NCBI RefSeq assembly: GCF_003350295.1 | Contig: NZ_QLYY01000006.1 | Location: forward strand, 1-64,000 | Direction: 5' to 3' | Source of the DNA: Vibrio tetraodonis | GTDB taxonomy: Bacteria > Pseudomonadota > Gammaproteobacteria > Enterobacterales > Vibrionaceae | Length of the DNA: 64,000 nt | Part shown: positions 7,835 through 16,467 of the stretch, one piece after another | Layout: every line of letters starts with the position of its first letter | Position numbering within the stretch: position 1 is the first letter of the stretch | Program-made: the position numbers and the translations under genes | Notes under the pieces: model-generated | Seen by the model: the letters and a program-made list of their open reading frames with translations, nothing else | Told to the model about the DNA's origin: nothing | The model's database searches: none

Positions 7835-9700
7835 ATGTCTTCACAAGCGGCTAGTATCCTAGGTTTTTTTGACGAGTTTGAAAAAGCAGAAAAAGATTCT
7901 CAGCAATCATCTCTTGAATTTTTCGAGGAATCTCCAGAGATTAACCTGGCCATCGATGGTTATTGTGACGAGGTAAGAAAAGAGCTAATCCGACGTCTAA
8001 AAGTCTTCAATTATGTAGAAAAACGATTGAGAGGTGGATGGACGGAAAAAAATCTTGAACCGATTTTAAGCTCTGTTGAGAGTGACCTTGAACTTCCAGC
8101 ACCTAAGTGGAGGACATTGGTATGTTGGAAGAAAATCTATTTGGAATCAGGAAGAGATCCATACTCACTTATCCCCAAGCACTTACTTAAAGGGAATCGA
8201 GAAAAAGTAATAGACTCTCAAGTTATTGTTGATGAAGCGATTACCAAAGTCTACCTCACTCGTGAGCGTTTAAGTGTCGCTGAAGCATATCGATATTACA
8301 CCGCTCGGGTAGTTCAATTAAATCGGTTTATTATAGAGGGAAAAATCAAGCCAGTTAGCGAACGTACTTTTTACAATCGAATAAAAGATCTACCTCCCTA
8401 TGAGGTCGATGTAGCAAGGTTCGGTAAGCGATATGCAGATCGACAATATCGCGCCGTTGGTCAACAAATAATAGCGACGAAGCCTATGGAGTATGTTGAA
8501 ATTGATCATACACCCGTGCCTGTCATTTTGATTGATGATGAGTTAGATATTCCGCTAGGGCGACCCTATCTTACAATGCTTTATGACCGATTCAGCAAGT
8601 GTATTGTTGGACTAAGCGTTAATTTTAGGGAGCCTAGTTTTGATTCTGTACGCAAGGCGTTGCTCAATTCTCTACTGGATAAAAGTTGGATCAGACAAAA
8701 GTATCCAATGATTAAAAATGATTGGCCTTGTCATGGAAAAATAGATTGCTTAGTTGTCGACAACGGTGCTGAGTTTTGGAGTAAAAGTTTAGAGGACTCG
8801 TTAAGACCACTAGTTTCGGATATCCAATATAGCCAAGCTGCAAAGCCTTGGCGAAAATCTGGAATCGAAAAGCTGTTTGACCAGTTGAACAAAGGGTTGA
8901 ACAATGCTTTTCCTGGCAAGACTTTTACTAACCCGACCCAATTACATGATTACGATCCTAAAAAAGATGCTGTGGTAAGGGTTTCAGTGTTTCTTGAGCT
9001 GTTACATATATGGGTTGTGGATTTTTATCATATGAAGTCTGATTCTAGGGAACGCGCTATTCCTTATCATAAATGGCAGCAGTCACAGTGGGTCCCCTCA
9101 CATTATGACGGTGAAGAAGCTGAAAAGCTTAAAGTTGAGCTGGGTTTGTTGCGTCATCGTTCCATAGGAATCGCTGGAATTAGGTTACATAACCTACGAT
9201 ATCAGTCCAATGAACTTATTGAATATCGTAAATATCATTCAACGAAATCGAATGAGAAATTATTCGTAAGGACAAAAACAGATCCGTCTGATATCAGTCA
9301 TATCCATGTGTACCTGGAACCACAGAAAAAGTACATCAAGGTTCCGGCTGTAGATAACAGTGGTTATACAAAAGGCCTCTCTCTTTTCGAACATGAGCGT
9401 ATACAAAAAGTACTTAGGCTAAACACCAGAGAGCTTGCAAACGAAGAAGCACTCGCAGACACCTTCATGTATATGAAAAATCGTATTCAAGGAGAGACAG
9501 ACAGGTTATCAGCATCGAAAAAGAAAAAGCCAAGGTTACCCAAAACGAGTAATACTTCGAAATTGGCAAAATTTCAGGATGTGGGGTCTGATGGACCTAA
9601 TTCCATTACGACAAAGATAAATGAAGGGCCTGTTGTAATGGACTGCTTAGATGATACTCAACTTATCGATGATGATTTTGAAAATGTTGAAGGGTATTAA
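7835..9700 (+). CDS. tnsB: TnsB-like DDE transposase
   Basis: 621 residues from ATG 7835. The Mu/Tn7 integrase core has YVEIDHTPV (Asp224), CLVVDNGAEF (Asp309) and KPWRKSGIEKLFDQL (Glu345), a complete DDE triad; helical DNA-binding domains lie before it. The acidic C-terminal tail (about residues 590-621) is where Tn7 TnsB contacts TnsC. It binds the terminal 17-bp sites and joins the 3' ends to target DNA. Separated from tnsA and tnsC by 2 bp each. Confidence 0.95.
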   Translation: MSSQAASILGFFDEFEKAEKDSQQSSLEFFEESPEINLAIDGYCDEVRKELIRRLKVFNYVEKRLRGGWTEKNLEPILSSVESDLELPAPKWRTLVCWKKIYLESGRDPYSLIPKHLLKGNREKVIDSQVIVDEAITKVYLTRERLSVAEAYRYYTARVVQLNRFIIEGKIKPVSERTFYNRIKDLPPYEVDVARFGKRYADRQYRAVGQQIIATKPMEYVEIDHTPVPVILIDDELDIPLGRPYLTMLYDRFSKCIVGLSVNFREPSFDSVRKALLNSLLDKSWIRQKYPMIKNDWPCHGKIDCLVVDNGAEFWSKSLEDSLRPLVSDIQYSQAAKPWRKSGIEKLFDQLNKGLNNAFPGKTFTNPTQLHDYDPKKDAVVRVSVFLELLHIWVVDFYHMKSDSRERAIPYHKWQQSQWVPSHYDGEEAEKLKVELGLLRHRSIGIAGIRLHNLRYQSNELIEYRKYHSTKSNEKLFVRTKTDPSDISHIHVYLEPQKKYIKVPAVDNSGYTKGLSLFEHERIQKVLRLNTRELANEEALADTFMYMKNRIQGETDRLSASKKKKPRLPKTSNTSKLAKFQDVGSDGPNSITTKINEGPVVMDCLDDTQLIDDDFENVEGY

Positions 9701-9702
9701 AC

Positions 9703-10764
9703 TTGAACTTAACTTCATGTCAGATTGAACGGCTTAAAGCTTTTGAAACTTGTTTTATCGAGTATCCTGCAATAACTGAAATATATTCTATTTTTGACCA
9801 ACTCCGATTTAACCAAACTCTTGGTGGAGAGCCTGAATCGTTTTTGTTAACTGGAGAGGCGGGAAGTGGAAAAACAGCGCTAATTAAAAACTATTTGTCA
9901 CGCTTCGATGTTGGTTCAACTTGGGATAGGCAGCCTGTTCTAAGTACTAGAGTACCCAGCCGGATAAATGAGCAGAATATGCTCTCTCAGTTTTGTGTTG
10001 ATTTAAACGTAAAACTTGGAGGAAGAAGCAGCCGACAAAGAGGTGGAATCGCTCTTGGTGAAGCATTAGTGAAGCAACTCAAACGTAAATCTGTAGAGTT
10101 GATCATTGTGAATGAAATTCAAGAGCTAGTTGAGTTCTCAACGGCTCAGGAAAGACAAACTATTGCAAATACACTCAAGTATATCAGTGAAGAGGCGAGT
10201 CTCTCTTTTGTATTAGTCGGAATGCCTTATGCGGAAGTCATTGTGAACGAGCCCCAATGGAATTCTCGTTTAAGCTGGCGGCGAAAAATAGATTACTTTA
10301 AGTTATTGAAAGTCAATCAATCCATGAAAAGTGCGCCTCGCTATAGCTTTGATTTAGAGCAAAAGAAACACTTTGCTAGGTTTGTAGCTGGTCTTGCTAT
10401 GCGAATGGGCTTTGAAGAGCCCCCAAAACTAGCGAAAAATGAAACTCTTTTTCCTTTATTTGTTGCTTGTAGAGGAGAATGCAGAAGGCTAAAGCACTTT
10501 TTGAAAGATGCGCTGGTCATGAGCTTTACTATGAAAGCGAATACGATAAACAGAGCCTTGCTGTCAGCAACCTTTTCTTTGAAATTCCCAGAACTAGCCA
10601 ATCCTTTTGATTGTCAGGCAGAAGATCTCGATATTCATCAAATTGAGACTAGCTCTTCGTATAACCTTCAAGCTACTACATCCGAGGACAAAATACTTGC
10701 GCCACGTTTTACCGACGCTATCCCTCTAAACATGCTGTTGAGTAAAAATGCTCTCAGAGTCTAA
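9703..10764 (+). CDS. tnsC: TnsC-like AAA+ transposition regulator
   Basis: 353 residues starting at a TTG 2 bp after tnsB; no ATG is available before residue 93. Walker A is GEAGSGKT at 51-58. The Walker B strand reads VELIIVNEIQEL, so the usual Asp is Asn137 while Glu138 is kept. Sensor and arginine-rich segments follow. TnsC forms ATP-bound rings on target DNA marked by TniQ-Cascade and recruits TnsAB. Length is typical of I-F3 TnsC, shorter than the 555 residues of classical Tn7 TnsC. Confidence 0.92.
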   Translation: MNLTSCQIERLKAFETCFIEYPAITEIYSIFDQLRFNQTLGGEPESFLLTGEAGSGKTALIKNYLSRFDVGSTWDRQPVLSTRVPSRINEQNMLSQFCVDLNVKLGGRSSRQRGGIALGEALVKQLKRKSVELIIVNEIQELVEFSTAQERQTIANTLKYISEEASLSFVLVGMPYAEVIVNEPQWNSRLSWRRKIDYFKLLKVNQSMKSAPRYSFDLEQKKHFARFVAGLAMRMGFEEPPKLAKNETLFPLFVACRGECRRLKHFLKDALVMSFTMKANTINRALLSATFSLKFPELANPFDCQAEDLDIHQIETSSSYNLQATTSEDKILAPRFTDAIPLNMLLSKNALRV

Positions 10765-11129
10765 TGCGGGACTATGATACTGTTGAAGTTAGGTTGCTGT
10801 AGACTTGGAAAAGAGATAGAGGCATCAAACAATTTCTCAAGATATTTCATTTCATAAATGTCTAGAACTTACTAAAGTGAGCTGCTCCAACATAATTTTT
10901 GTGATTGGCTGAAGTTTATCCTTACACAGCAGAGATTATCAACGAAGATAAAGAAAGATGTAATCGATATTTTAATGCAAATAAATGTCGTTCAAGTTTC
11001 TGAAATTAGAATTCAGCCATATAAATTAAAGTGCATATTATGTTACATTTTTGATTTGCTTATAAGCCATAAGAGACCATTTTGCGTGTATTCAATGGTC
11101 TTGGATAAGCTCGATTTGGTCAAAAAGGT
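10765..11129. other. Non-coding gap between tnsC and the Hxs cargo
   Basis: A/T-rich, with no convincing reading frame. An inverted repeat AGACCATT / AATGGTCT (11074-11081 / 11094-11101) lies just ahead of hxsD and could be a terminator or regulator site. This gap marks the switch from core to cargo. Confidence 0.5.
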
Positions 11130-11411
11130 GTGGTTTTGTTGACTCATAAACTAGATAAAAATACCTTCTCTGAAACTGTTGTCCGAAGTGCCTTATATTG
11201 GATGTCTCCAATTGCTGCTTGGAAACTCACTGTTGATGATACACATTGGACTATCGATTTTTCTTCCCAAGAAGAAAATGTGATTTTCGAATTTGAACGC
11301 TTGCTAAATGACTACGTACTTAGAGAAAAGCTTTCTGGTAAGACAGCCAGTTACCTTGAAGGTATTTCTCTCGCAGTTCTTAGCTCAATCGAGAAGAAAT
11401 TGTCCAAATGA
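11130..11411 (+). CDS. hxsD: His-Xaa-Ser system protein HxsD
   Basis: A 93-residue protein with the motif LLNDYVLRE at 58-66, which matches the LLNDYxLRE signature that defines HxsD. It starts at a GTG; another start a few codons away is possible. Function is unknown; in Hxs clusters it always accompanies the two radical-SAM maturases, so it may act as a peptide-recognition or chaperone partner (inference). It overlaps hxsB by 4 bp, first gene of the operon. Confidence 0.88.
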   Translation: MVLLTHKLDKNTFSETVVRSALYWMSPIAAWKLTVDDTHWTIDFSSQEENVIFEFERLLNDYVLREKLSGKTASYLEGISLAVLSSIEKKLSK

Positions 11412-12805
11412 ACATACTTCCTTTTAACTTCGAGTTTATTGACAAAGATTTGGCGTTTATCAGCAACCAGGCAGGATTTCACGAATATTTGAGTAGAAGA
11501 GCACTAAATGAACTGGTAGATAAGTGCTCTACGGGTGACATTGAGAAAGATGAGTTACTTGAAAGAAAGCTTTTCCTCACTGACTCCCAATACAAATCTA
11601 TAGCAGTGACTGCTTTCGCATCAGCTGTTTCCAAACGTCTAATAAGAGCATTACATTTCAATCCGATATTTATGATTGTGCCTACGCTGAGGTGCGATCA
11701 TACATGTCGTTATTGCCAAGTGAGTCGCGCGTCAGTCAAAGCAAGCAACTTCGATTTAGATATTGACTTAATTCCCTGTATATTAAAGCAAATTCGTTCA
11801 CTAGGTAATGCGCCATATAAATTGGAACTTCAAGGTGGAGAGCCGCTTCTTAGATTTGATCTTGTGCAAAAAATTTACTCTGAAGCAGTTTCAGTTTTAG
11901 GTTTCGGCCAGTTCGAAATAGTTATTGCGACCAGCCTTTCACTGTTGAATGATGACATTTTGAAATGGAGTGCAGAAAAGCCTATTCACTTTTCCACCTC
12001 TCTTGATGGTACTCAGTTGATTCACAATTCTAATAGAATTCTAAGTCAAGGTAACTCTTTTGAGTTGGTCAAACAAGGGATAGAAAAAATCAGGCTCAGT
12101 CTTGGAGAAGATCGCATTGCCACTGTGACCACTGTGACGAATAATTTGTTGAAGCACCCAGAAGATATCGTAAATATTCACTCTGCTCTTGGCATGTCTG
12201 AAATGTTTATCCGGCCGATCAGCCCGTATGGATTTGCCCGAGAAGGTAAAAAAACTACGTATGATATCGATGAATATATGTCCTTCTATGAACAGCTCCT
12301 TGATATCCTAAGTCAAAAACGACTTGCAGGAGAGAAAATCATAGAGCACTCTGCTCTAATACATCTTAGGAGATTATTTGGCTCAGACTATAACGGATAC
12401 GCTGATCTAAAATCACCTAGTGGTTTGATATTAAATAGTTTTTTATTCAATTACGATGGTCGTATTTATGGTAGCGATGAAGCGCGGATGCTCCAAAAGT
12501 CGAATCCTAATGTTGATTTTTCACTAGGTACAGTCGAAGAGCCTAATATTGCCTCTAACGCTCTTTACCAAAAAATATTGTCTCAATCGTTTTCCTCCAA
12601 GCATCCAGGCTGCGTATCCTGTTCATTTCAACCATTTTGTGGTTCAGATCCGTGTCAAAATATAAGTCTATTTGGTGAACCCATAGGTGATAAAAGTATC
12701 TCTCGTTTTTGTCAGTATCATAAAGCAATGTTTACATTAGTACTCAGGCATATTTACAGAGAAGATAGTATTGGTGAAATGTTTAAGGAGTGGATGTATG
12801 AATAA
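11408..12805 (+). CDS. hxsB: His-Xaa-Ser system radical SAM maturase HxsB
   Basis: 465 residues. The radical-SAM cluster motif is C96DHTC100RYC103, followed by ELQGGEPLL, the GGE motif that contacts the SAM amino group. A C-terminal cysteine-rich SPASM-type region (CVSCSFQPFCGSDPC and later RFCQYH) would carry auxiliary iron-sulfur clusters, as in peptide-modifying enzymes. Neighbour hxsA encodes the likely substrate with its HxS repeats. Overlaps hxsD by 4 bp and hxsC by 8 bp. Confidence 0.9.
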   Translation: MNILPFNFEFIDKDLAFISNQAGFHEYLSRRALNELVDKCSTGDIEKDELLERKLFLTDSQYKSIAVTAFASAVSKRLIRALHFNPIFMIVPTLRCDHTCRYCQVSRASVKASNFDLDIDLIPCILKQIRSLGNAPYKLELQGGEPLLRFDLVQKIYSEAVSVLGFGQFEIVIATSLSLLNDDILKWSAEKPIHFSTSLDGTQLIHNSNRILSQGNSFELVKQGIEKIRLSLGEDRIATVTTVTNNLLKHPEDIVNIHSALGMSEMFIRPISPYGFAREGKKTTYDIDEYMSFYEQLLDILSQKRLAGEKIIEHSALIHLRRLFGSDYNGYADLKSPSGLILNSFLFNYDGRIYGSDEARMLQKSNPNVDFSLGTVEEPNIASNALYQKILSQSFSSKHPGCVSCSFQPFCGSDPCQNISLFGEPIGDKSISRFCQYHKAMFTLVLRHIYREDSIGEMFKEWMYE

Positions 12806-13919
12806 TGTCATTAGGCAAGATACATTTGCATTGTCTGTTAACAGTTTTAATGAATCAGGATTTTATCAAATTCGCAAATCTGAAAGAGAATATTTCAATA
12901 ATTACTTAAAGCAGGTTTTTATCGTAGAGGCTGACGAGCCTAATTCTACGGATTCTTCGGCTTCACCTTTTATCGGTGTCATCATAAATAAACTCTTGTA
13001 TGATTCTATTGACGATGGAGATATTGTCACCATAGACAAATTTGGGCAATTACGCGTTATTCTGACTCGAAGAGCAAACCACAACACTATTCTAGTTACA
13101 GAACGTTGTAACAACCTTTGTCTATTTTGTTCACAGCCCCCGCGCGAAGAGAAAGATGATTGGCTACTGTCATATGGAGCCCTAGCGCTTGCCGCATTTC
13201 AATTTGATGGAGAGATTGGTATTAGTGGCGGAGAGCCACTTTTGTACGGGAACACGTTTACTAAGTTTTTGGAATTTGTATCGCAACACACTCCAAAAAC
13301 TAGACTACATGTTCTTACAAATGGGAGGGCATTGTCGGACCTAGAGTTTACAGAGAGGGTGGCCTCAAAAGCTCGTTCAATGTTTATAACTTTTGGTATC
13401 CCTTTATACTCTGTTAAAGCCAGTGTTCATGATTATTTAGTAGGGAAAAATGGAGCTTTCTCAGAAACGGTGAGGGGTATAATAAATGCAGGTAACTCAG
13501 GAATAAGCGTCGAGGTGCGTTTTATTCCGACGCAAAAGAATATAGCGGAGTTACCATTAGTAGTTGAATATACCTCCAGAGTTTTCTCTAATATTGTGCA
13601 ATTGTCGATCATGAACCTAGAAGCTACAGGGTGGGCAAAAAGAAATTGGAAAGATCTCCAATGCGAACCAGAAGACTATCAAGATGTATTGAAGAAGGCT
13701 GTTAGAACTGCTGTTATAGTTGGGTTACAACCAAGGTTATTCAACTTTCCCCTTTGTCACTTACCTGAATGCGTTAGAGAATACGCTGTAAAATCTATCT
13801 CAGATTGGAAAAACTACTATCCAAGTGAATGTACTAATTGTCAGCTGCAAGATATTTGTGGGGGGTATTTCTCTTCGTCACGAGGGAGTTATCATCAGCA
13901 ACCAAGGAGAATCATATGA
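12798..13919 (+). CDS. hxsC: His-Xaa-Ser system radical SAM maturase HxsC
   Basis: 373 residues from ATG 12798, preceded by AAGGAG at a 7-nt distance; the longer frame from a TTG at 12771 lacks this. The cluster motif is C104NNLC108LFC111, then GISGGEPLL. Near the end, CTNCQLQDICGGYFSSSRG is a short cysteine motif for a further cluster. It presumably modifies HxsA together with HxsB; two maturases acting on one repeat protein is the defining feature of the system. The stop overlaps the hxsA start. Confidence 0.9.
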   Translation: MNNVIRQDTFALSVNSFNESGFYQIRKSEREYFNNYLKQVFIVEADEPNSTDSSASPFIGVIINKLLYDSIDDGDIVTIDKFGQLRVILTRRANHNTILVTERCNNLCLFCSQPPREEKDDWLLSYGALALAAFQFDGEIGISGGEPLLYGNTFTKFLEFVSQHTPKTRLHVLTNGRALSDLEFTERVASKARSMFITFGIPLYSVKASVHDYLVGKNGAFSETVRGIINAGNSGISVEVRFIPTQKNIAELPLVVEYTSRVFSNIVQLSIMNLEATGWAKRNWKDLQCEPEDYQDVLKKAVRTAVIVGLQPRLFNFPLCHLPECVREYAVKSISDWKNYYPSECTNCQLQDICGGYFSSSRGSYHQQPRRII

Positions 13920-14443
13920 TTAGGAAACCTAATTTGGCTGCATTGCTGCCAGGTTTTTTTGCTGTAAACTCAGGAGCAGAACCAAACTTCAACCTATCTG
14001 ATAGAGTAGATATAATCGATGAATTGTCACTAAATAGTATTGTCTTAGCTCCTCTAAATGACGATATCCCTATGTATATTGCAGCACATAGGAGCCACAG
14101 TAGTCATAGGAGCCACAGCTCTCACCGTTCATCTTCTGGCTCTACGTATAGAGCGCCAGCTAAAAAATCGCAACCATTGACGCAACCAGCTACACCTAGT
14201 TATACCGCTCCTACAACAAAACCTAATGAAAATGAGGCCAACGATTTAGATAAGCGAAAAGATCTCATCATCAGAATTCAATTTGCACTTTATACAAGCG
14301 GTTACTATCAAGGCAGTATTGATGGCATTATGGGTAAGCAGACTCGTGCTGCTTTGAATGCTTATCGCATAGATAAAAATATCCCAGTTTCTCAGACCCT
14401 TGATACCAGAACACTAAATTCACTGGGGATCTTAGCTCGATGA
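13916..14443 (+). CDS. hxsA: His-Xaa-Ser repeat protein HxsA, predicted maturase substrate
   Basis: 175 residues from ATG 13916, which overlaps the hxsC stop. Five consecutive His-x-Ser units lie at 58-72 (HRSHSSHRSHSSHRS), encoded by partly repeated DNA at 14088-14132. A Pro/Thr-rich linker follows, then a peptidoglycan-binding-1-like domain at about 120-175 (LYTSGYYQGSIDGIMGKQTRAAL). This predicts an envelope-located product whose histidine or serine side chains are modified by HxsB and HxsC. The chemistry and purpose are not known to me. AAGGAG precedes the start. Confidence 0.9.
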   Translation: MIRKPNLAALLPGFFAVNSGAEPNFNLSDRVDIIDELSLNSIVLAPLNDDIPMYIAAHRSHSSHRSHSSHRSSSGSTYRAPAKKSQPLTQPATPSYTAPTTKPNENEANDLDKRKDLIIRIQFALYTSGYYQGSIDGIMGKQTRAALNAYRIDKNIPVSQTLDTRTLNSLGILAR

Positions 14444-14801
14444 AGCGTTTTTTTTACTTCTCTGTATCTATGATGTGTATAGGATGGGTTGGAGTTTATA
14501 TTATCCTACCCTACCCATAGCAATATATTCATACTATAAGAATGATTTTATGGTACAGACTGCTGAGTGTTCTCTTGCTATGGATGAAACTTGGTACATT
14601 GAGCAAGTTGGCTCAAACAAGCTAAACCAAACAGCTCAAGTACATTTAATTGCTTGTCATGAGTATGATAAAACGAGAAAAATAATGCTAGCAATGCGAG
14701 TACCAGAGGCGATGCTCGGTTATCTAGGATTAGAGGCAATAGAGTTACATCAGCGCACAATTAAGCCATTAACAGAGCAACATAAGTTTCTGGAGAGATA
14801 A
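14440..14801 (+). pseudogene. Small Hxs-system membrane protein (TIGR03982-like), frameshifted by a 5-bp duplication
   Basis: ATG 14440 overlaps the hxsA stop and opens a membrane segment (MKRFFYFSVSMMCIGWVGVY), but the frame ends at 14520. A second frame carries the remaining ~100 residues to 14801 (KNDFMVQTAECSL to EQHKFLER). The junction holds CCTAC twice in tandem (14505-14509, 14510-14514). Removing one copy restores one frame, VYIILPIAIYSYYKNDF, giving a 118-residue protein, the size and place of the small fifth protein of Hxs clusters. So this copy is broken by duplication, or the assembly has an error, or the locus slips reversibly. A GTG at 14475 could start a shortened version. Confidence 0.7.
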
Positions 14802-16037
14802 ATGAAAAATTGGTTTTTCCTCGTACTCCTCTCATTTAATGTCAGAGCACTGACTCTAGATGAAACTCTATATGTTGCGATCAATGCTTTTGAACTCGAG
14901 GGTAACTTATGCCAAAAAAAATCAGAACCCAAGTCTTCATCTTTAACAGAGATAGGTAAAATTATTTTTGAAAGGCCTGTATTAAGTGGGGATAAAGATA
15001 CTGCGTGTGCGAATTGTCACCTAGACAATCAAGCCCTAGCAGATGGTCTTCCTTTAGCTATTGGAGTTGGCGGTTCAGGTGAAGGAGAGGATAGAATGAA
15101 AAGTGAGGGAGCAGTGGTTCCTCGGAACGCTTTTACTCTTTTTTCTCGAGGTGATGAGAGATTTAATACATTCTTTTGGGATGGTAAGGTTCAAAAAGTT
15201 GAAGGGAAAATATATTCCCCTATCGGAGAGGGTTTTTCGTTGGGTTTTGATTCTGCACTTTCAGTAGCTTCGGTTCTGCCATTACTAGCTCGAGACGAAT
15301 TCTTGGGTACGAGCAAACCATTCAATGCAAATAGGCATGTCGATTTGGTTGAGTCGCAATATTACATCGACAAAATACCCGCTCAGAATACATTCATACA
15401 GGAGAGGCTCCAAGAAATAAAAGATCCAGATGTTCTCAATTTACTTGCGGCTTTGGAGTCTGCTAATTTAACCAAAGAAGAATTAAACTTACAGTTAGTT
15501 GGTAATGCATTGGCAAGCTTTATTAGAAAAAAAACTAATGAAGACTGTCAGCCATCACCCTGGCAGAAGTATATAAGAGGCAATAATTCCTCACTATCGA
15601 AAGATCAGAAAGAAGGAGCATTACTTTTTTACGGAAAGGCGCGTTGTGCTTCATGTCATTCTGGCGACTTGATGAGTGACATGGCATTTCATTCAATTGC
15701 TGTACCTCAAGGGGAGCAAGGTCCTCATCTTTTTGGTCAAGATCTAGGTAGAGCCTTGGTAACTTTAGATACCGAAGATAGATATACGTTTAGAACTCCT
15801 TCTTTAGTTGCAGTATCTAAGACTGCACCATATGGTCACAATGGTATATTTCCAACCTTAGAAGGAGTTGTTAAGCATCATATAAGTCCAATATTTTATT
15901 TTAGAGACCTCAACATTTCTGACCAAATGATACTTAAGAATAATGAAGCTATTGATAGTCGAAGCGAATTACTACGATGGATAAGATTGGATGAAAATGA
16001 ATTAGATAAACTTCTTGCATTCTTGAATGCACTTTGA
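14802..16037 (+). CDS. Di-haem cytochrome c peroxidase / MauG-family protein linked to the Hxs operon
   Basis: 411 residues with a short signal peptide (KNWFFLVLLSFNVRA) and two c-type haem sites, C69ANCH and C282ASCH. These sit in the usual bacterial cytochrome c peroxidase spacing, with LSGDKDTACANCH and the later TPSLVAVSKTAPYGHNG block. It should act in the periplasm, reducing peroxide or, like MauG, oxidising protein side chains. It starts directly after the small Hxs gene, so it is probably co-transcribed and may act on HxsA after export; that last point is inference. It is convergent with xre, with 20 bp between the stops. Confidence 0.82.
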   Translation: MKNWFFLVLLSFNVRALTLDETLYVAINAFELEGNLCQKKSEPKSSSLTEIGKIIFERPVLSGDKDTACANCHLDNQALADGLPLAIGVGGSGEGEDRMKSEGAVVPRNAFTLFSRGDERFNTFFWDGKVQKVEGKIYSPIGEGFSLGFDSALSVASVLPLLARDEFLGTSKPFNANRHVDLVESQYYIDKIPAQNTFIQERLQEIKDPDVLNLLAALESANLTKEELNLQLVGNALASFIRKKTNEDCQPSPWQKYIRGNNSSLSKDQKEGALLFYGKARCASCHSGDLMSDMAFHSIAVPQGEQGPHLFGQDLGRALVTLDTEDRYTFRTPSLVAVSKTAPYGHNGIFPTLEGVVKHHISPIFYFRDLNISDQMILKNNEAIDSRSELLRWIRLDENELDKLLAFLNAL

Positions 16038-16057
16038 ACCCAAACTTCATTGCACAC

Positions 16058-16366
16058 CTATCTACTTTTGCTCAAGCTAGCAAGCAATACCTCCTTTTCC
16101 TCATCACTCATTTTCTCAATTGCGCATGCTAATTCAGCACTCAATTCGTTCCTACAAAAAAAGTAGTTCAATGGAACATCTAGTTCTTCAGCCATTCGTT
16201 CGAGCGTACCAATATCAGGTACATGTCTGCCTTTTTCATAATGGTTCATTCGGCCGCTGGCAGAGCTCTGTTCCATACCTATTTTCACCCCCAGATCTTT
16301 TTGGGTGAGCTGAGCTTTTTTACGCGCAGCTTTGAGCCTCGCTGGTATTGGGTTGGTTTTTTGCAC
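16058..16366 (-). CDS. Xre-family repressor of the CAST tniQ-cas operon
   Basis: 102 residues with an N-terminal HTH_3 domain (ARLKAARKKAQLTQKDLGVKIG and YEKGRHVPDIGTLERMAEEL) and a short helical tail. I-F3 transposons commonly carry an Xre protein between cargo and tniQ, and it is known to control tniQ-cas expression. Matching palindromes lie upstream of this gene and of tniQ (16429-16445 and 17145-17161), consistent with autoregulation plus operon control. Confidence 0.85.
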   Translation of the reverse strand: MQKTNPIPARLKAARKKAQLTQKDLGVKIGMEQSSASGRMNHYEKGRHVPDIGTLERMAEELDVPLNYFFCRNELSAELACAIEKMSDEEKEVLLASLSKSR

Positions 16367-16405
16367 TTACACATTTCTAGTCAACCTATAGGTAAATTGG
16401 ATTTT

Positions 16406-16445
16406 CTAAGTTTTACTGATTTTTGTATACTTAGCAATCCTAAGT
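16406..16445. promoter_or_regulatory. Xre operator-like sites between xre and the divergent gene
   Basis: A palindrome ACTTAG-N5-CTAAGT at 16429-16445 continues as TTTA. A half-site CTAAGTTTTAC lies at 16406-16416. The same CTTAG-N5-CTAAGTTTTA block recurs before tniQ. It lies 40-80 bp from the xre start and 23 bp from the divergent start at 16468. Confidence 0.7.
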
Positions 16446-16467
16446 TTTACGCTGTGTGAATGTTTAA

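Noticed and set aside
14440..14801. Programmed frameshift as explanation of the split Hxs gene
   Set aside because: The CCTAC duplication explains the break exactly; the T-run near the start gives a worse membrane segment when shifted.
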